A DNA stretch of 64,000 nt, taken from NCBI GenBank assembly GCA_003993805.1, contig RSEF01000003.1, positions 39,270,737-39,334,736 on the forward strand, written 5' to 3'. The stretch comes from Himantopus leucocephalus. Taxonomy: Eukaryota > Chordata > Aves > Charadriiformes > Recurvirostridae. Below the pieces are notes generated by a model. It was not told where the DNA came from. It made no database searches and saw only the letters and a program-made list of their open reading frames with translations. Made by a program: the position numbers and the translations under genes. Positions 22,599-36,008 of the stretch are shown piece after piece (position 1 is the stretch's first letter; each line of letters starts with the position of its first letter).

Positions 22599-25500
22599 TT
22601 GAGTTTTCTTTCCTATAATCTATGGTATCATCCAGACGGAACTGCAGTCAGCCCACCTCCTGCTTTCCTCAACACTGGGAAGTCACTTGGGTACAGTGAT
22701 GATGTGAGGTGTAAAATAGGGATGAGTGACTATATACGTTATTCATGCACTGAAGTCGCATTGTGCTGGAGCTCTCATCTCCTAAAACCTCACCTAGATC
22801 TAGATGAGGTGGCTTAGTATTTTGGCATCCCCACGTGTGTAAAGCAGATGAAAGAAGGAAAGTCATGTATTTGAATGATCTGACTATTTAAACAAATTTT
22901 GTGGAAGAAAGCACGTAACTTCATATTTACTTCATGAAAATGCACCTGACTGGAGCACGTACTCAGTGTAGCGGCTCTTTCTGTACTTATGAGTTCTGTG
23001 TGATCCTTCTGTGTGGTACCCTTAGAAAATATTAATATATTACTTTAAAAGAGATAGCAGAGTGGTTGAGCTTGTCCCCTTTACGATGGTTTTGGTGGAC
23101 CTCCTGCCTTGCCTGCTGTGACCTTGATGGGACTGGGTTGTTAGGACAGTGTATTTCGCATAAAGACAGATTTGTGGGTCCTTATAGGAGGGGACAAGAA
23201 TTGGCTGGAGATGATGGAGGCAGCTTTTAAGAGCAGCGTACAAAGTCCGAGAGATCAAAATTTCCACTGTGTCTGTGCCTGGCCAGGTGCTTAGACTGGT
23301 ACCCTACGTGTACAAGGATACCCCACAAATACTGGAGGGACAGCAGTATCAGTCCTCACGGCCAAAGGAGGCATTTTAAAAGCAGGTATCCACCTCGTGG
23401 TAGGCAAAAGATTGAATTATTCATGGGTACAAAGCCTGCAGCTGTGTGTCATGTTCATTTTAGCACCGAGTTGAAGCTTTCTTGACCTATGTTCGGTGTA
23501 ATTAAAACCAAATCCCTCAAATCCAAGAATTGTTTGGAAAGGATTCTGTAATGCCAGGGCGGTGTGTATAGACATGTTCTCGTGCCTGCCCTAATTGTAT
23601 GGATTTGGTTGTAGGAGCTGCTGGACTCCAGCACTTCCATTGATTTGTCACAGTCTACAAATCCCGGAGTTTCTTAGCACCATGAGGAGTAGAAATTACT
23701 TAAAGAAAATAATTGTGTGTATTTACTGTGAATGCGTTATGCACAATTTTATTACATTTATATTAAAATAAGTTGAGATGCATTTTGCTTTATTTACACT
23801 ATTTTCAGGCTGTTTTCCTTTCGCCGAAATGAAACCCTTTTGATGCTCTTGCTTGTCTGGCTGGCTGTAAACCAGGTATTTAAACAAAAATAAAGAGTTG
23901 CCAGTTTTGCCAGCTGGGGATGAGAACCCGGCTGGTGATATGCGGGTTCGGGAGGCAGTTAATCCAGCTTTTATGCTTTTTTATGATTTTATGTAAAAAG
24001 AGGTTAAAAATCACATTTGGCTCTTTCTTTGTACCACTGTTTTGTTGCTGTTGTGGGAATGCAGCAAAAGGTTGCTCATACTTTTTATTATTATTAGGTA
24101 AAGTCCTGCATAAATTAGGTAAAGCCCCAGATACAGTTTGCTTTAGCTGTTGGCCATGTGATTTGCCTTGTTCAGAGAACGGTATATTTTATCTTACTGT
24201 TGTCTTCTTTTATAAATCACGCACGCAAACCACACTTCAACTTGTAAGAAGAATCTACTGCTCCCTCGCAATTTTCTATATTTTACTAGCTCCAAAAGAA
24301 AAGAGTAACTAACTGTACATATAGGAGAAATAGTAACCGGGCTAACAGATGTAGTAGAAAAATATATAATGCTTTTATTCTGTAGCAGAAGAAACGGTGA
24401 TTTAAAGACAAGTGTCACAGATTTCCTATACAGTTTTTCAGCAAATAGCTTGCAATATGCTCAAACTCATAAAACATTTAATTAATTTTAAAATGCAGGA
24501 GTTATTTTAGTTAGTTTTGTCATATGTACTTATTCAGATAATTTGTTGTATTTTACACTTTCCAAAATTTCACCCTCTATTTGGAAATATCAATGATGTA
24601 ACGAGTCTGTGTGTTTTGGCACAGTTGTAAATAGTATGTGTTAATGTGTTAATATTTATGATTTTTTAATCTTATATACACAAGAGGGATATGTAATACA
24701 CTTCATGTTTCTACTACTAATCCTTAAGGACAGTGAAAACTAGGAATATGAATGACTTAATTACTGTGAGATTGTCAAAATTGCCACACTGGATTAGACT
24801 GCATTTTGTTTCTGCTAACAGCATCTACCAGATACTGCAGAGCAGGGTTGGATTTACAGGGGGGGAGAAAAAGGAGAGGCAGATAAACGAGCCCAACACC
24901 CCTCGTTAGGACTGGCTAGGGTAGTGCATGTGTCCTATGATGTGGTCACGGCCACTTAGTGTCCCCAGATGGGTGAGGACTGTGTCTGCCCTTGCTTCAG
25001 AGGAAATCACTGGAAGTGACCTTACACTTTGTATACAATCGCAAGATAATGTACTCATGGAAAAAGGTTATTTCTGATCTGTTAGAGGTTGTCTTACTGC
25101 ACATAACCAGATTTTTGCTACTATATATCTAAATGACTGTTCCTGTGTGTCTACTTACAGTTTGAATCTGGGTGAGCTCTTTGTGGTGGTGATTGCATGT
25201 GTCTGTGTGTTGTAAAAAGTATGTTGTTTTCTGTGGGTTAGTTTGGTTTTTTTTTTTCAAAATCAGCCATATGTGCTGCCTTTCAGAATCTGCCATTTAA
25301 TGATACAGAAACAATTCTTTGTAAAAAATTATTTAATTCCTTATAAATATAGTCCAAGTGTATCAGTTGCATTTCTTTATCTTTGTAACTATGTATTATT
25401 TAAGTCAAATTTCTTGTTTTAAGGTTTTTGCCTCTTAGATAGAGGCAAATAGATCTTTCTGCAGCAAATATTGGCAATTTGGCACATACAGTTGTAGTGT

Positions 25501-25848
25501 CTTCTGTATTACCATTAATTAACTGCTAACTGTTGCATCTTTTTTGAATCAAAGGGTATGATCTTCTAGAAATTCACATAAATTGGAATTATATACGTAT
25601 ATCTTCAGTAGCCTTCAGTTTCCTTATTGCCTTTGGTATCATTATGGGTGTCTGCTGCTGTTGTGTTGTTTCCATTTTACAATTTAATATGAAGGTGTAC
25701 TAATGTCAAGACACACTGCTTAGATTCCTTATTCCAATTCTCTGGGGCTGTTGGGAGAAGGGCTGTGGAGTAGGTTGTTTTATGGTACACAACCTTGGAG
25801 GCATTATATTAACAAATTATATAAACTTTACGATATTTCTGTGATCAT

Positions 25849-25880
25849 ATAGTATCATGTAAACATAGTATCATATAAAC
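25849..25880 (+). repeat. 16-bp tandem duplication
   Basis: Two adjacent 16-bp units differ at one base (atagtatcatgtaaac, then atagtatcatataaac). This is an ordinary intronic minisatellite seed. Confidence 0.85.
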
Positions 25881-26510
25881 ATTGTCATATTTCTTTGCAT
25901 AAGCACAGTTCAGCTCTTCGGACTATTTCATGGAGTGTAATGAAACTGACAGAAATGCATTGAGGACTTTTAGTATAAACAAAGATCATAAAGAAGCTAA
26001 GCTTGTCTTAGTAAGATTAAGGTGTTTCTAAATGTGAGGCTTTATTCTTACAGGTGGGGTAAGGAGAGGGAAGTGACTGAGCAAGGAGATGCTTCAGTTC
26101 TTCTCCCAGAAGAACGCTGACCGAGGCAGTAGTGCCTGCAGATGAAGCGTCTTCACGTTTTAACCAAACGTTTTGATGAAGCTGTGTACACTATACTTGG
26201 GATGGTAGAGGACATAGGAAAGGGGAAAATGCAGTCATGATAATTTTGAGCAGGTCATTCTTGATTATTTTTTTTGTTGTTTTGCTTTTAGCAGTACGGT
26301 CCTCATGATGCCTGGGATTTGAGTGAGCTCAGGTGCGTGGGTCAGTACTGCAGTTGCGTGTATTGAGCCAAGTACTGGGCATCCTTGTAGCAAGCACACT
26401 GTGAGGATAAAGTCTTGGAAACGCATTCATATAGAGGTGCATCAAATAGGCTGAAATGATCACGTCTGAAATAGTGCACGTCTTACAGCTGGTTTTGCTT
26501 TCTGTCTTAG

Positions 26511-26725
26511 GTGTTGGAAGATAACGACTATGGTCGTGCAGTGGACTGGTGGGGATTAGGAGTTGTCATGTATGAAATGATGTGTGGAAGATTACCGTTC
26601 TACAACCAAGATCATGAGAAACTATTTGAACTGATACTAATGGAGGACATAAAATTTCCTCGAACTCTGTCTGCAGATGCAAAATCGTTACTATCAGGCC
26701 TACTGATAAAGGATCCAAATAAGCG
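26511..26725 (+). CDS. AKT3: AKT3 exon encoding residues about 317-387 plus part of 388
   Basis: This 215-bp exon (phase 0 to 2) begins [17 protein letters not shown] and ends LLIKDPNK plus the first two bases of an Arg codon. It encodes the C-lobe around helix F, with the invariant Asp of VDWWGLG, and helices G and H. The acceptor is tctgtcttag (26501-26510) and the donor gtaagt starts at 26726. [11 protein letters not shown] and LLIKDPNK are AKT3-type; AKT1 has MEEIRFPRTLG and LLKKDPKQ. The initial GTG is an internal valine codon, not a start. No frameshift or stop is present. Confidence 0.97.
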
Positions 26726-29432
26726 GTAAGTGAAATTACTTGGGTATGCAGGCGTAATAAATACTCTCGTTATACTGGGTAATGTAAAAATAGGGCAGTG
26801 GTGCCTGGTCTTCCTGGATGAAGGAGCTGTCAGTCACAGGAAAGGGCCGTATGCAGCCATACCATCTCAGATTTCCACTTCTTCAATACAGCAACAATAT
26901 ATGAAGTGAGTTTAACAAGCAAAAGGGGAAAAAGCACGTGGAAGATAACACTTTAAAAATCATTCATAGCAAACACAGGGATCTTTTCAGGTTTAGGTTG
27001 TGTACTGGAACAAAGGGAAAGCTTTCCATTGTTTTTCAGAGTATGACTTAACCCTGAGTTGGCTGTAGTGTCTCATGGGGACTACAGCACTTTTTTTTGG
27101 AAGTGATCATGCCAGAAGACACGTATAGACACCCACAGCTAAATTTTATCAGGGCGCGCAAATAAATCACATATTAGACCATGTAAACTAATAACTTGTT
27201 AAAGAATGCATCTTCTGAGTGAAATTTAAATACAGTGGTTTGAAAGAAAGCATCACCCAGCTGCTGCCTGTGCCTTTTTGTGATGCGCTTTTCGCTCTGG
27301 GATTATTGCATGGGAGAGCCATTTTCCAGTGGCTCCTGCACTGGATCAGCAGCGTCGAGTCCCTGGTGCTTCTAAAACAAATCTCTGTCTTTGTAAATCA
27401 GTGGGATTTGTCTGTAGGTCCCCTCTTTTCCCCGATCTCTCTGTTGTTCTTGCAAGTCTCTTGGCATGTTTTCATGCCGCAGGCATTCTTCTGCCTGTCT
27501 GTCTCTCTTCTCTAGTCCTCCTTCATCCTCAGTTTGTTCTCAAGAAGTTTTCAGTGGCGGGTATTGCTCGCTGGCACCCAGGGCAGGACTGGTTGCTGTG
27601 TGTTTCTGAGGGATTTGCCTGCACGCAGCCAAGCGCAGCAGCCAGGACAGTGCAAACGGTCAGCCTTTCTGCTGCTGCCCAGCAATGCCTGTTCAGCTGA
27701 ATTTACTGTATGCAGTATGCCCAACCAGCCAAATACATGGAGAGTAAAGTAAAAATTTGTTCCCGTAGCAACTCCTAATGCATTTTAACCTCCAAATAAT
27801 CTGACCCATCAAATATATTAACCTTTAGAATTGAAAAGATAGTTCCTTGTAATTAATCTTTGCAGACAGTAGCGTTGCATTTACAAGCTTATTCATATTC
27901 AAGTTCTGGTGCTAGCTAATGCTAAATAGGGTGGGAGCACAGAGGTTAACTGCAACTCAGCTTTTTTCTGAGCAGCTGGATGGAAAGATAGCGAGAGAAG
28001 TCTGGAGACTGCAGGCTGACTGTGACGCTTTGCAGAGACATAGAGAATTTTACGATGAGTAGTTGAGAAACAAAGGGGAATACAGCTTGGAAATGAGAAT
28101 AACTTTACACCCAGTAACTGCAAGACTGAGGTAGTAGTCCAGAATATTATTGTAATTCGGCGGCAGCAGGGTAATACCAATACAGATTTCTTTTCTTGGT
28201 TGTGGGAATTATTGCTCCTTGCAATAAATGCTTTAGAGAGGAATTTATCTTACTTAAAATGTTGCTTTTAAAGTTTATCTTTATATCTTTAGCAGTTCCT
28301 TTTCATGAAACAAACTGCTTGTGTCACTGCTCTTGTCAATATTTAACATGCATGGGCTGCTTGCTCAGTTAAGATTAGCTTTTTTTCTGTTGCAACTTTT
28401 TTCTGTTAGTAGGATAGCCAGTCTCGGTTACATGAGAGCTGAGCAGTCCTGAAAGTCCACGTGCTGTTGAAAGGGGCAGAGGTTCCATTCACTGGACGTG
28501 TGGTGCTTTTTCCACAGCCAGCAGCAGCTCAAGAGAGCTCACTAGACTTGTTGAGTCAAATTTGACTTGCTAATGCAACAAAAGCTGGCCAGTTCTTTCT
28601 CGTTTTCTCGTTGCGGGGTGTTAGTTTTCTTCCAGGTAAGTGATCTGACTCAGCTCACAGTCATCAGTGGGAATGATGGTGTAGATGCAAGCGAGGGGAG
28701 AGAGGTATGGGCAGGGGTGGGACCCTCCTCTTTTGGCAGCAGTGGCCACGTCCATGAGCTCAAATCACCTTGGGCAAGTTCACCCAAAGTAGGTGGAATT
28801 CACTTCCCAAGATGATCTGCCACAGTCTGGCTTTGGCGAGCTATGGGCAACAGCGAATAATGTGGTTATTTACAATGGCCTTTAAATAACCTTCTCAGCA
28901 GGCCTACAATTTATTAATTTATACTAATTGACTCAGATTGAGACTATTTTATGGTAATTGGTTAATTGTTACAGCACCCAGATGCAACAGCAGTGAACAC
29001 TGTATAAAAATGATGCGTGAGTCATTACTGATTCAGTGCCTGGCACCTCCTTGGCAAAATTTTATGTCAGCGTTGTTGGGTTGGTTTTGGTTTTTAATAG
29101 TGCCAGAATGTTAATTGGTCTTTCAAGAAAACTAAACTTGAGTATGTTTTTAAAATGAATGAATTATCGAAAAAGCCCATGATGGACAGTAATGAACACT
29201 CTAGTTGGATAATCAAATAGAATAGACCGTGGCATAGATACTGCTACTACCACATTTTCTCTCAAGATCACCTGAATTCATATGAAACAGGTGAGAATTA
29301 CATACTAAGTATCTGAGAATTGCTCCCAGATAGTAAAAAACAAATGGTCACTTTTTTAACCATTACAATAACTTAATCTCCCTTTAAGAGTAACACTTGT
29401 TTAATATGATTTTTTTTCCCCACTCTCTTTAG
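26726..29432 (+). other. AKT3: AKT3 intron (about 2.7 kb)
   Basis: The intron runs from the donor gtaagt to the acceptor cactctctttag. Overlapping plus-strand frames at 27219-27752 are slightly GC-richer but show no known domain, codon pattern or splice logic. A block at 28900-29060 combines homeodomain-type TAATT cores with two AP-1 consensus sites and is treated as a possible regulatory element. Confidence 0.85.
28900..29060. promoter_or_regulatory. Candidate intronic enhancer (TAATT cluster with two AP-1 sites)
   Basis: The block contains TTAATTTAT, CTAATTGACTCA, GGTAATTGG and TTAATTG, plus TGACTCA at 28929-28935 and TGAGTCA at 29018-29024, both perfect AP-1 consensus. A TTGGCA half-site resembling NFI follows near 29051. 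The clustering is suggestive, but such short motifs also occur by chance and I cannot test conservation. Confidence 0.3.
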
Positions 29433-29520
29433 ACTTGGTGGAGGCCCAGATGATGCAAAAGAGATCATGCGTCATAGTTTCTTTGCTGGAGTAAATTGGC
29501 AAGATGTATATGATAAAAAG
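29433..29520 (+). CDS. AKT3: AKT3 exon encoding residues about 388-417 (end of kinase domain)
   Basis: This 88-bp exon (phase 2 to 0) completes the split Arg codon (CG plus A), then encodes [17 protein letters not shown] and [12 protein letters not shown]. The R-LGGG-DDA-EIM-H-FF pattern is the conserved end of the AGC kinase C-lobe (helix I). The acceptor is cactctctttag at 29421-29432 and the donor gtatgt starts at 29521. [14 protein letters not shown] and NWQDVYDKK match AKT3; AKT1 has SEDAKEIMQHRFF and WQHVYEKK. Confidence 0.97.
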
Positions 29521-31107
29521 GTATGTCTTTATATGACATCTGCAAGGTGGTTTCAACTGATAGTCGTAGGACTGCAGCTCTCTGAAGTTAGTCATGTTTT
29601 TCTTTGCAACTTTTTGTGTTAATACAATTGAGTAATTATTCTGAACTAGGTATCCTTACTTAATCTTTTGTTTTTCAGTAATAATTTGTCAGTGGACCAA
29701 AAATAAATTTTGCAAACCAAGCTAAACTCAGCAAAGATTTTTCTTTTATTATGTAAATGTCCAAAGCTTTTCCTTTCCTTTTTTTCTTCCTGGGCCTTCA
29801 AGAGAAAAGTAGGTGTAGGACTCAAGATAATGTGAGAAAATGTAAAGGAAGTTTATCCTGAATTGTCTTTTTATTTCTGCCTTTTATTGAAAAGTTGTTT
29901 TATGGAAATAGGAAAATGAAGTGATTGGAAGTGACTCATAGCAAAAATCTACTTTCCGATTGTTTGTGTTTAAATAGAAATCTTTTTCAAACTTATTTTT
30001 AAAGAGATATCTAAGAAAATTAAAATAGCATTAAAACACTGAGCCAAAACAGCTTGTGGAGAAAGCGAGTACTGGGAATTCAATTGGAACAGTTGTCTCT
30101 AAACCCAGTCCTGTTCCTGTAATGATCAACACTTTGGGGATGCTTTTAGAAAATGAATTTGTCTTACTCAGTAGTGAAACTCAAATTGACTTAAGTTGTT
30201 TTATATACAGAAGCTGATTTTATCTCAGTACTTGTGTAAGAATTTACTTGTTGCTATAAACCCCTTCTATTTTGATAAAGTCTTTTTTTTTCCCCCAACT
30301 GTTTTACATTGTTAATCTGTCAGTTGAGCTGCGTAACTTTAAAAGATAGATTTTTCTCCCTTTTTTGCTTTGTTCAAATAAAAGGAAAATGGAAGACATA
30401 CGAGTGAGCAGAATATGTTTATGCTACAATGTCAATGATACAAACTGTTTTTTCAGTTGCTGTTGAACTGGAATTTTAAAAATGTGTGGTTGTTGGTGTG
30501 GTACTTCTCTGACAAATACTGGGATTGAAATACAAGCTTGTATATGATGATACAAAATACGGTACTCTGAAGTTACTTGATACATGGGCAATTTTTCCCT
30601 GGCAGTATCATGAGGTTTCAAGAAACTCTAAAATAAATAATCAGAGCAAGTATATTAATGAGATTACGTTATGAGCTCAACCTCTGGTTGGTTGTGTAAG
30701 GACATGGTAGAGAAGCACTTTGAGGATAAAATCTAAAAATACAAGTTGAGGACCTTTCTGGAGTTTAAAAAAACCCACTAAAATTGATTGGATTGCAATG
30801 TGCTAGGAGTGGGTGAGAAAGGAAAAGCTGTTACATTCCTCTTGCTCCGTTGAAAAAAGATTTCTTAATTTTACATTAGAAGTAGGGATCTCAATTCCAC
30901 ACTGTGTTCAACATCATATTTAGTTAAGAAAATATAGAAACACTTAATTTTTAAGCATGCACTTTGAGTCTTTACAAATCTACATAGCAAATGTCTTTCA
31001 GTCAAGATCTTATTCTGAGCTATTAAAATAAAAGGAGTCATTTTGCAGGTATAAATATATGTATAAATTTATACAAATATGTAAATATATATATAAAAAT
31101 GTATAAA

Positions 31108-31358
31108 TGCAGGTATTTTGCTCTTATGCTCAATGAGGAGGATATGGCTTATTGGAGTCTTATAACTGGAGAAAATGTAGTCATTCATTGTTTATTCTGT
31201 CTGCTGTTGCTTTAAGAAACTAAATTTGCCACNTGCAGGTATTTTGCTCTTATGCTCAATGAGGAGGATATGGCTTAATGGAGTATTATAACTGGAGAAA
31301 TTGTAGTCATTCATTGTTTACTCTGTCTGCTGTTGCTTTAAGAAACTAAATTTGCCAG
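31108..31358. repeat. About 125-bp duplication across a single N (assembly scar)
   Basis: Positions 31108-31232 are repeated at 31234-31358 around the N at 31233, with a few substitutions (for example attggagtctt against aatggagtatt). As at 1992, 2172 and 59613, this looks like overlapping contig ends joined without merging, or two haplotypes. Confidence 0.85.
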
Positions 31359-33780
31359 TAAAAAAAATCAATTGAATTTCCTCAGTTGAACAGTTAAATT
31401 CAAGGATGATAGGAATTGCTTTGTGCAATATTGGCACACAAGGTGTTCTTTATGGAAAAATAACTCATGAAGATGACTTCTGACAGTATGTTTTTCTGTT
31501 TAATTAGAAATAATTTTGTTCCTATTACAAAGCCATTTGTCTGGTTGGTCAAAATAATCCAGTTGTTCCTTCTGCACACACAGTCTTACCAGTTCTGAAG
31601 TATGCAGAGTGTAAGACTGTGCTCGGAAATATAAACTTCAAACATAATAATAAGGTTAATGAACTTTCACTGAGTCTGTTTATTAGAATGCTTATGTGAA
31701 TTTTTTTTTAGGTTTTGGTATTCTAAAATAAGTCAGGAGGAATGTGCATCAAACAAATTTGATTTTCAAATAGATTTATTCTGTGCTTGCTTCTGTTGCT
31801 GTTTATTATTAGTAGTACAGTCTTCAGCAGTAGGGTCATTTGATGAAATTGATAGTTGATATAATTATTTGCATAGTAAAAATATTTCACAGTATTCTTG
31901 CCTGAGGTTTATGCACCATGAAACTGTAATTTTCTGGCTGCGTTTCAGGAGTGTGTTTCCGTTAGCAATGAAAGTACTGAAGTTCACGGTCAGAGTAATG
32001 GAAACAAAAAAAATCATGTGTATTCCAAGTAGTTGCTGGGGGATAGTTTTGTACGTATGCGCGCTATCCTCCTGGGCCACTGGTTTTATCATTTTTACTA
32101 GAGATTAAGTACATCTCTGTACTGGCGTGATTAGAGACAGAATTATATATCTGTAAACTTTGAGTATTTCATGCAACAAACAGTAGCTCTGTCAGGTCAA
32201 ATGGATCCAAATGGTCAAATGGAATTATTAGCTCTCTGATACTGCTAACTAGTTAAACTAATTTGGTACTACACAATGATAATAAAATGTTGTATTGCAC
32301 ACTGGTGCAGAGAAGGTCGTTGCCTTTAGATGAAAAATGTATAGTAGTTAGCATTTGTGATCAGATGTATTTATTTTTGGCAGAAAAACCATGAGGGCAT
32401 ATGAAAGAGCAGCCTGTGCCAGGTTCTCCCTGTGATCATCTCAGCCCTGATGAGTTTTCATCTCTGCCTGAGTATGAGAAATTGAATAGTTTGGCAAACT
32501 CTGAGGACTTCAAAAGCCCGATATACTTCTAAATAAAATATTTGTTTTATTTTTAGCTAGAATCAGGAAGCTTTTTGAGATTTCTCTGTTACTCATTTAA
32601 GAATCGTTTTAGCATATTTTTATTTGGGTTGCAGAAATATTCTTAAGTTGTTGGGTGTTCTATCTAGGGTCTTTCACCAAACAAAAACCACATGGGCATT
32701 AATTTAAAGGTAGGAATTTGGGTATGTCTTCAGGCTGGCAGCTTGAAGCACTCAGGTAGCCTCATGTCAAAAGAGATCCAGACCTTTTAGCGAAGCCTGG
32801 GTTTCCTCCTGCAAATAATACGGGTGAAAGAAGAAGAAAGAAGCTGTACGGGAGTTTGGGCTGAGATACATATATCTCCTTCTGATTTCTGATAATACCT
32901 CCAATGGTTTCTGAAGCAAATCAGGGGGTGCTAACAAATGTATTTGTTGGCATTGGGAAGGGAGCAGGGGCAAGTGGCAGTAATGGTTAAAGCTGGAGCG
33001 TCTGACTTTGCTGCAGGCGCAGCGCTTGCGGAGGGACGTAGCGCAGTGTGGAGGCAGCCACGTTCAGCATGAAGTCTGTCAGCTGTGGGAAGCTGCTCCT
33101 CACCCTTCAGCTGCGACTACCTTTGCTTTCCTTAAGACACAAGAACAGCAGACGATGAAATGCCATGATGAAGCCCTGGGTTCAGGCCTGGCAAAATCTG
33201 CAGTATAACTGTAAACTTAAATGCATATTTAAGTACTTTTGTGTATCAGATTTTAAGGGAGAGGGCAGGAGGGAAATAGGAAAATACTAACATCTGGTTT
33301 TAGACCATTGCTATTTGAGTCGTACTATTTTTGTACAATTATCCGCAGTGCAACAAAGCCTGTAGAAATGACCCTTGTAACTTGCTTTTGTGTTGTTGCC
33401 ATGCAAAGTAGTAAAAAGATCAGAAAAGCGCTAACCAGTCTGATCTTTTCATTGTGTTTCCAGTGATACTTTAAACGATGTGGGCAGACCTAGTGGTTGA
33501 TTACCACCCTTCCCCCAGCTGCTTGAATTTACAGGGAGGAAAATGTACATAAGGGTGTCTGATTCTTAAACTTAAATTGCTGCTGTATTCCTGGGGGCTG
33601 TGGTTTCTCTCTGTCCGTCCTGTCGGCATTGTATCACTTGCACAGCAGTCTGTCCATGGGCAAAACCCCCTGCTGAAGCCTGCCTTCCTGTGCGTTTGTG
33701 AGTGTGTCCTTCTACCACACTGAAATCCCAGCTCTTCCTCCTCCCCCTGCCTGGGACCACCACATGTGGTGTCCTAGAAG

Positions 33781-33850
33781 GGTCCACGGGGTATTTCCAG
33801 CTCCCGGCCGGGCTGCGGCCGCTGGCTGGGCAGCAGGCTTCTGGGCTGGG
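33781..33850. other. Small GC-rich patch
   Basis: CCCGGCCGGG followed by GCGGCCGC lies in otherwise AT-rich AKT3 intron. It is too short for a CpG island. It has no adjoining coding sequence and no recognised function. Confidence 0.5.
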
Positions 33851-35970
33851 TATGGGGACGAACTGGTGCCTACATAAATGCTTACTCACCGGCTTGAACC
33901 TCAGGTAAAGTTACTGTCTTTCCCCCAGTGGAAACTCAATTTAGGCAGATGGACAGGGATGTCTCTCTTCTATTCAGTAAACTAGATTCAGGAATTCTGT
34001 GGGAAGTCTTTGGTGCGTAGCCTTTTCTCCATCCGGGTGCGTTTGCCTGGCTGTCCAGAATGTGGTAGGGAAGGATGTACAGACTGACAGAGTGCGTAAT
34101 CTCATCAGCTCCTGTTTCCTCTGGTAACTGAGCTAATATCAGAAAAATGACAAAAAATTATTGATAAGAAAGGAAAATCAATATTTTAAAGGACTTAAAT
34201 ATTTTTAATTAAAATATCATTGTTAAGGATCTAATGTTGAAAGTCTGAACTAAGGTTTTGTGTCGTTAGTATCTGCATGATTTTTAAGGTCACCAAGCGT
34301 TTGCTTTGAAGGGAGCGTAGAAGACATATAAATGAGGGAACACATATTAACAGATACGCTTCAGAAAAAAACATCAAATTTTGAGACAAGCTTTGCTAGT
34401 ATCCTTTTAAAATGTTTTATTGTATTACTCTGTAAGTTAATGAATTTCAGTTTTTGTGAAAATAGACTGTTTATTTGGAATGTCATTAAGTTAGCTAGTT
34501 TGTTAATACAAATACTTTTTTTTTTTTCTTGGAGTTTGGAAGTCTGTTTGTGAATTGTGACATGTTTTCAGCACTTTTAGCTGAGCATGCTTGTGAAGAA
34601 ATACAAAGGTCTATTTCAGTGATGTGACCCCATTCTCTTCTCACAGTATAATTTATTTTTCCACCGTTCTGATTTGGCTAATCTGTCTCTTGTTTCATTC
34701 TTGAAAGTATCAACTTCACAGTTTTGGTTATCCAGGAAAGTTTAAGGTAGATGAAAGTTTGATTTCTGGACATCAGATTATGAACACTTAATTACCAATA
34801 ATTAATTAACTTTCATAACCAGAAAGAACTGTAACAGCCATCGTAGTTTCTGGTGTACATCAGACTTGAATAATAAACTACATTGAAACTATTGAAATAC
34901 AGCATATAATGACGATAGAAGGCATTATTGAAATATCTGTTTTGTTATTTTCAAACTATATAATCTGTGAGTTAATCTCATACATAGTAATTTATTGGTA
35001 AAGAAGAGGCGTACATGTTGGGACACAGCAGCGATTTTCTTTTTTGTAATTGGACAACTCAGAATGCCATGCTGAAGTTGAACCATAAGTGAGATGCAAA
35101 TAATTATTCCTTATGGATAAAATCTGAAATTGAACAACAGTGCTCACTCTTTATTATTTATATGATACGTAAAGAATATATCTCATATATGTATATAAAT
35201 CATATAAAGAATGAATGTGGTTGGATCTGGTTTATTTAAATGAATAATTCAGTGGGGGTGGTATATAGCTGCACCTCTTATTCCTTTCACACTTCATCTC
35301 AGAGTACTATTCAGCTGCAGTCTGTTGGTGGATGAGATTCTTATGGTAGCGTTAATTTTGAGTTCATTGGAATGAAAATTCCCTTTCAATTAAAAGAAGA
35401 AGGAAGATCAAATTGATGTTTTTAAGTGTCATATTATTCATTTGGCAGATCGAGTGCATCGCAGTTACTTTGAAGTAGCTTCAGCCACTCGTATACGACA
35501 CCAAGACAAACAATTCCTGTCAGATTGTCTTTGAGCAAATAACGTTACGTATTTTCTCTCATACTGAAGTATTTGTGTGGTTGTTCAGTAAGTGTGAGAA
35601 AGCTCAAGGTGCAGGATAGAGCCTGTCTGTTCATCTGTGTGACTGTAACAGTCAGGTACTGTACCTGCCCCTCTCCTTCCCCCGAGAGATGGGTGGCAAG
35701 TTTCCCAGGTCTGGAACTGTGGAAAAACAGTGGTGTTTCTCACGTGCTGCTCTCCATGGATGCCAAATGGAAATGCCATTCACTGGAGATAATAAAGACA
35801 CTAAGAATTTGATACCGCTTCTGCTGTCATTTCTAACACCGAGCCTTGCAAATAGCCGGGGCAGATTCAGCTTGGCAGTGGGCGTCTTGTGAAATTGGTG
35901 TTTTGTCTTGGACATCAACTCTTATAGTCACTTAACTCACACTGAGTTTAGACTTTTATTTCTTTGTTTG

Positions 35971-36008
35971 TACACACACGCACGTCTATGTGTGTGTGTG
36001 TGTGTGTA
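35971..36008 (+). repeat. Alternating CA/TG tract with inverted symmetry
   Basis: TACACACACGCACGT is followed after two bases by about 20 bp of alternating TG. The run is almost entirely alternating purine and pyrimidine, which could favour Z-DNA. It is probably a polymorphic microsatellite. Confidence 0.9.

Larger units (their letters stand above)
8576..26510 (+). other. AKT3: AKT3 intron (about 17.9 kb)
   Basis: The largest intron in the window runs from the donor gtatga at 8576 to the acceptor tctgtcttag ending at 26510. It holds CR1 fragments at 15256-15357 and 21031-21330, a 100-N gap at 21965-22064, a GT-rich tract at 19361-19533, hairpins at 13610-13636 and 22573-22598, and small tandem duplications. 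The stretch 9.1-12.6 kb is less AT-rich, with broken frames on both strands, and could be a decayed old insertion of unknown type. No additional AKT3 exon or recognisable RNA gene was seen. Confidence 0.85.

Noticed and set aside
27219..27752. Overlapping plus-strand frames in a GC-richer intron patch
   Set aside because: Several frames are open at once and none has a known motif, as expected for low stop density rather than a gene.
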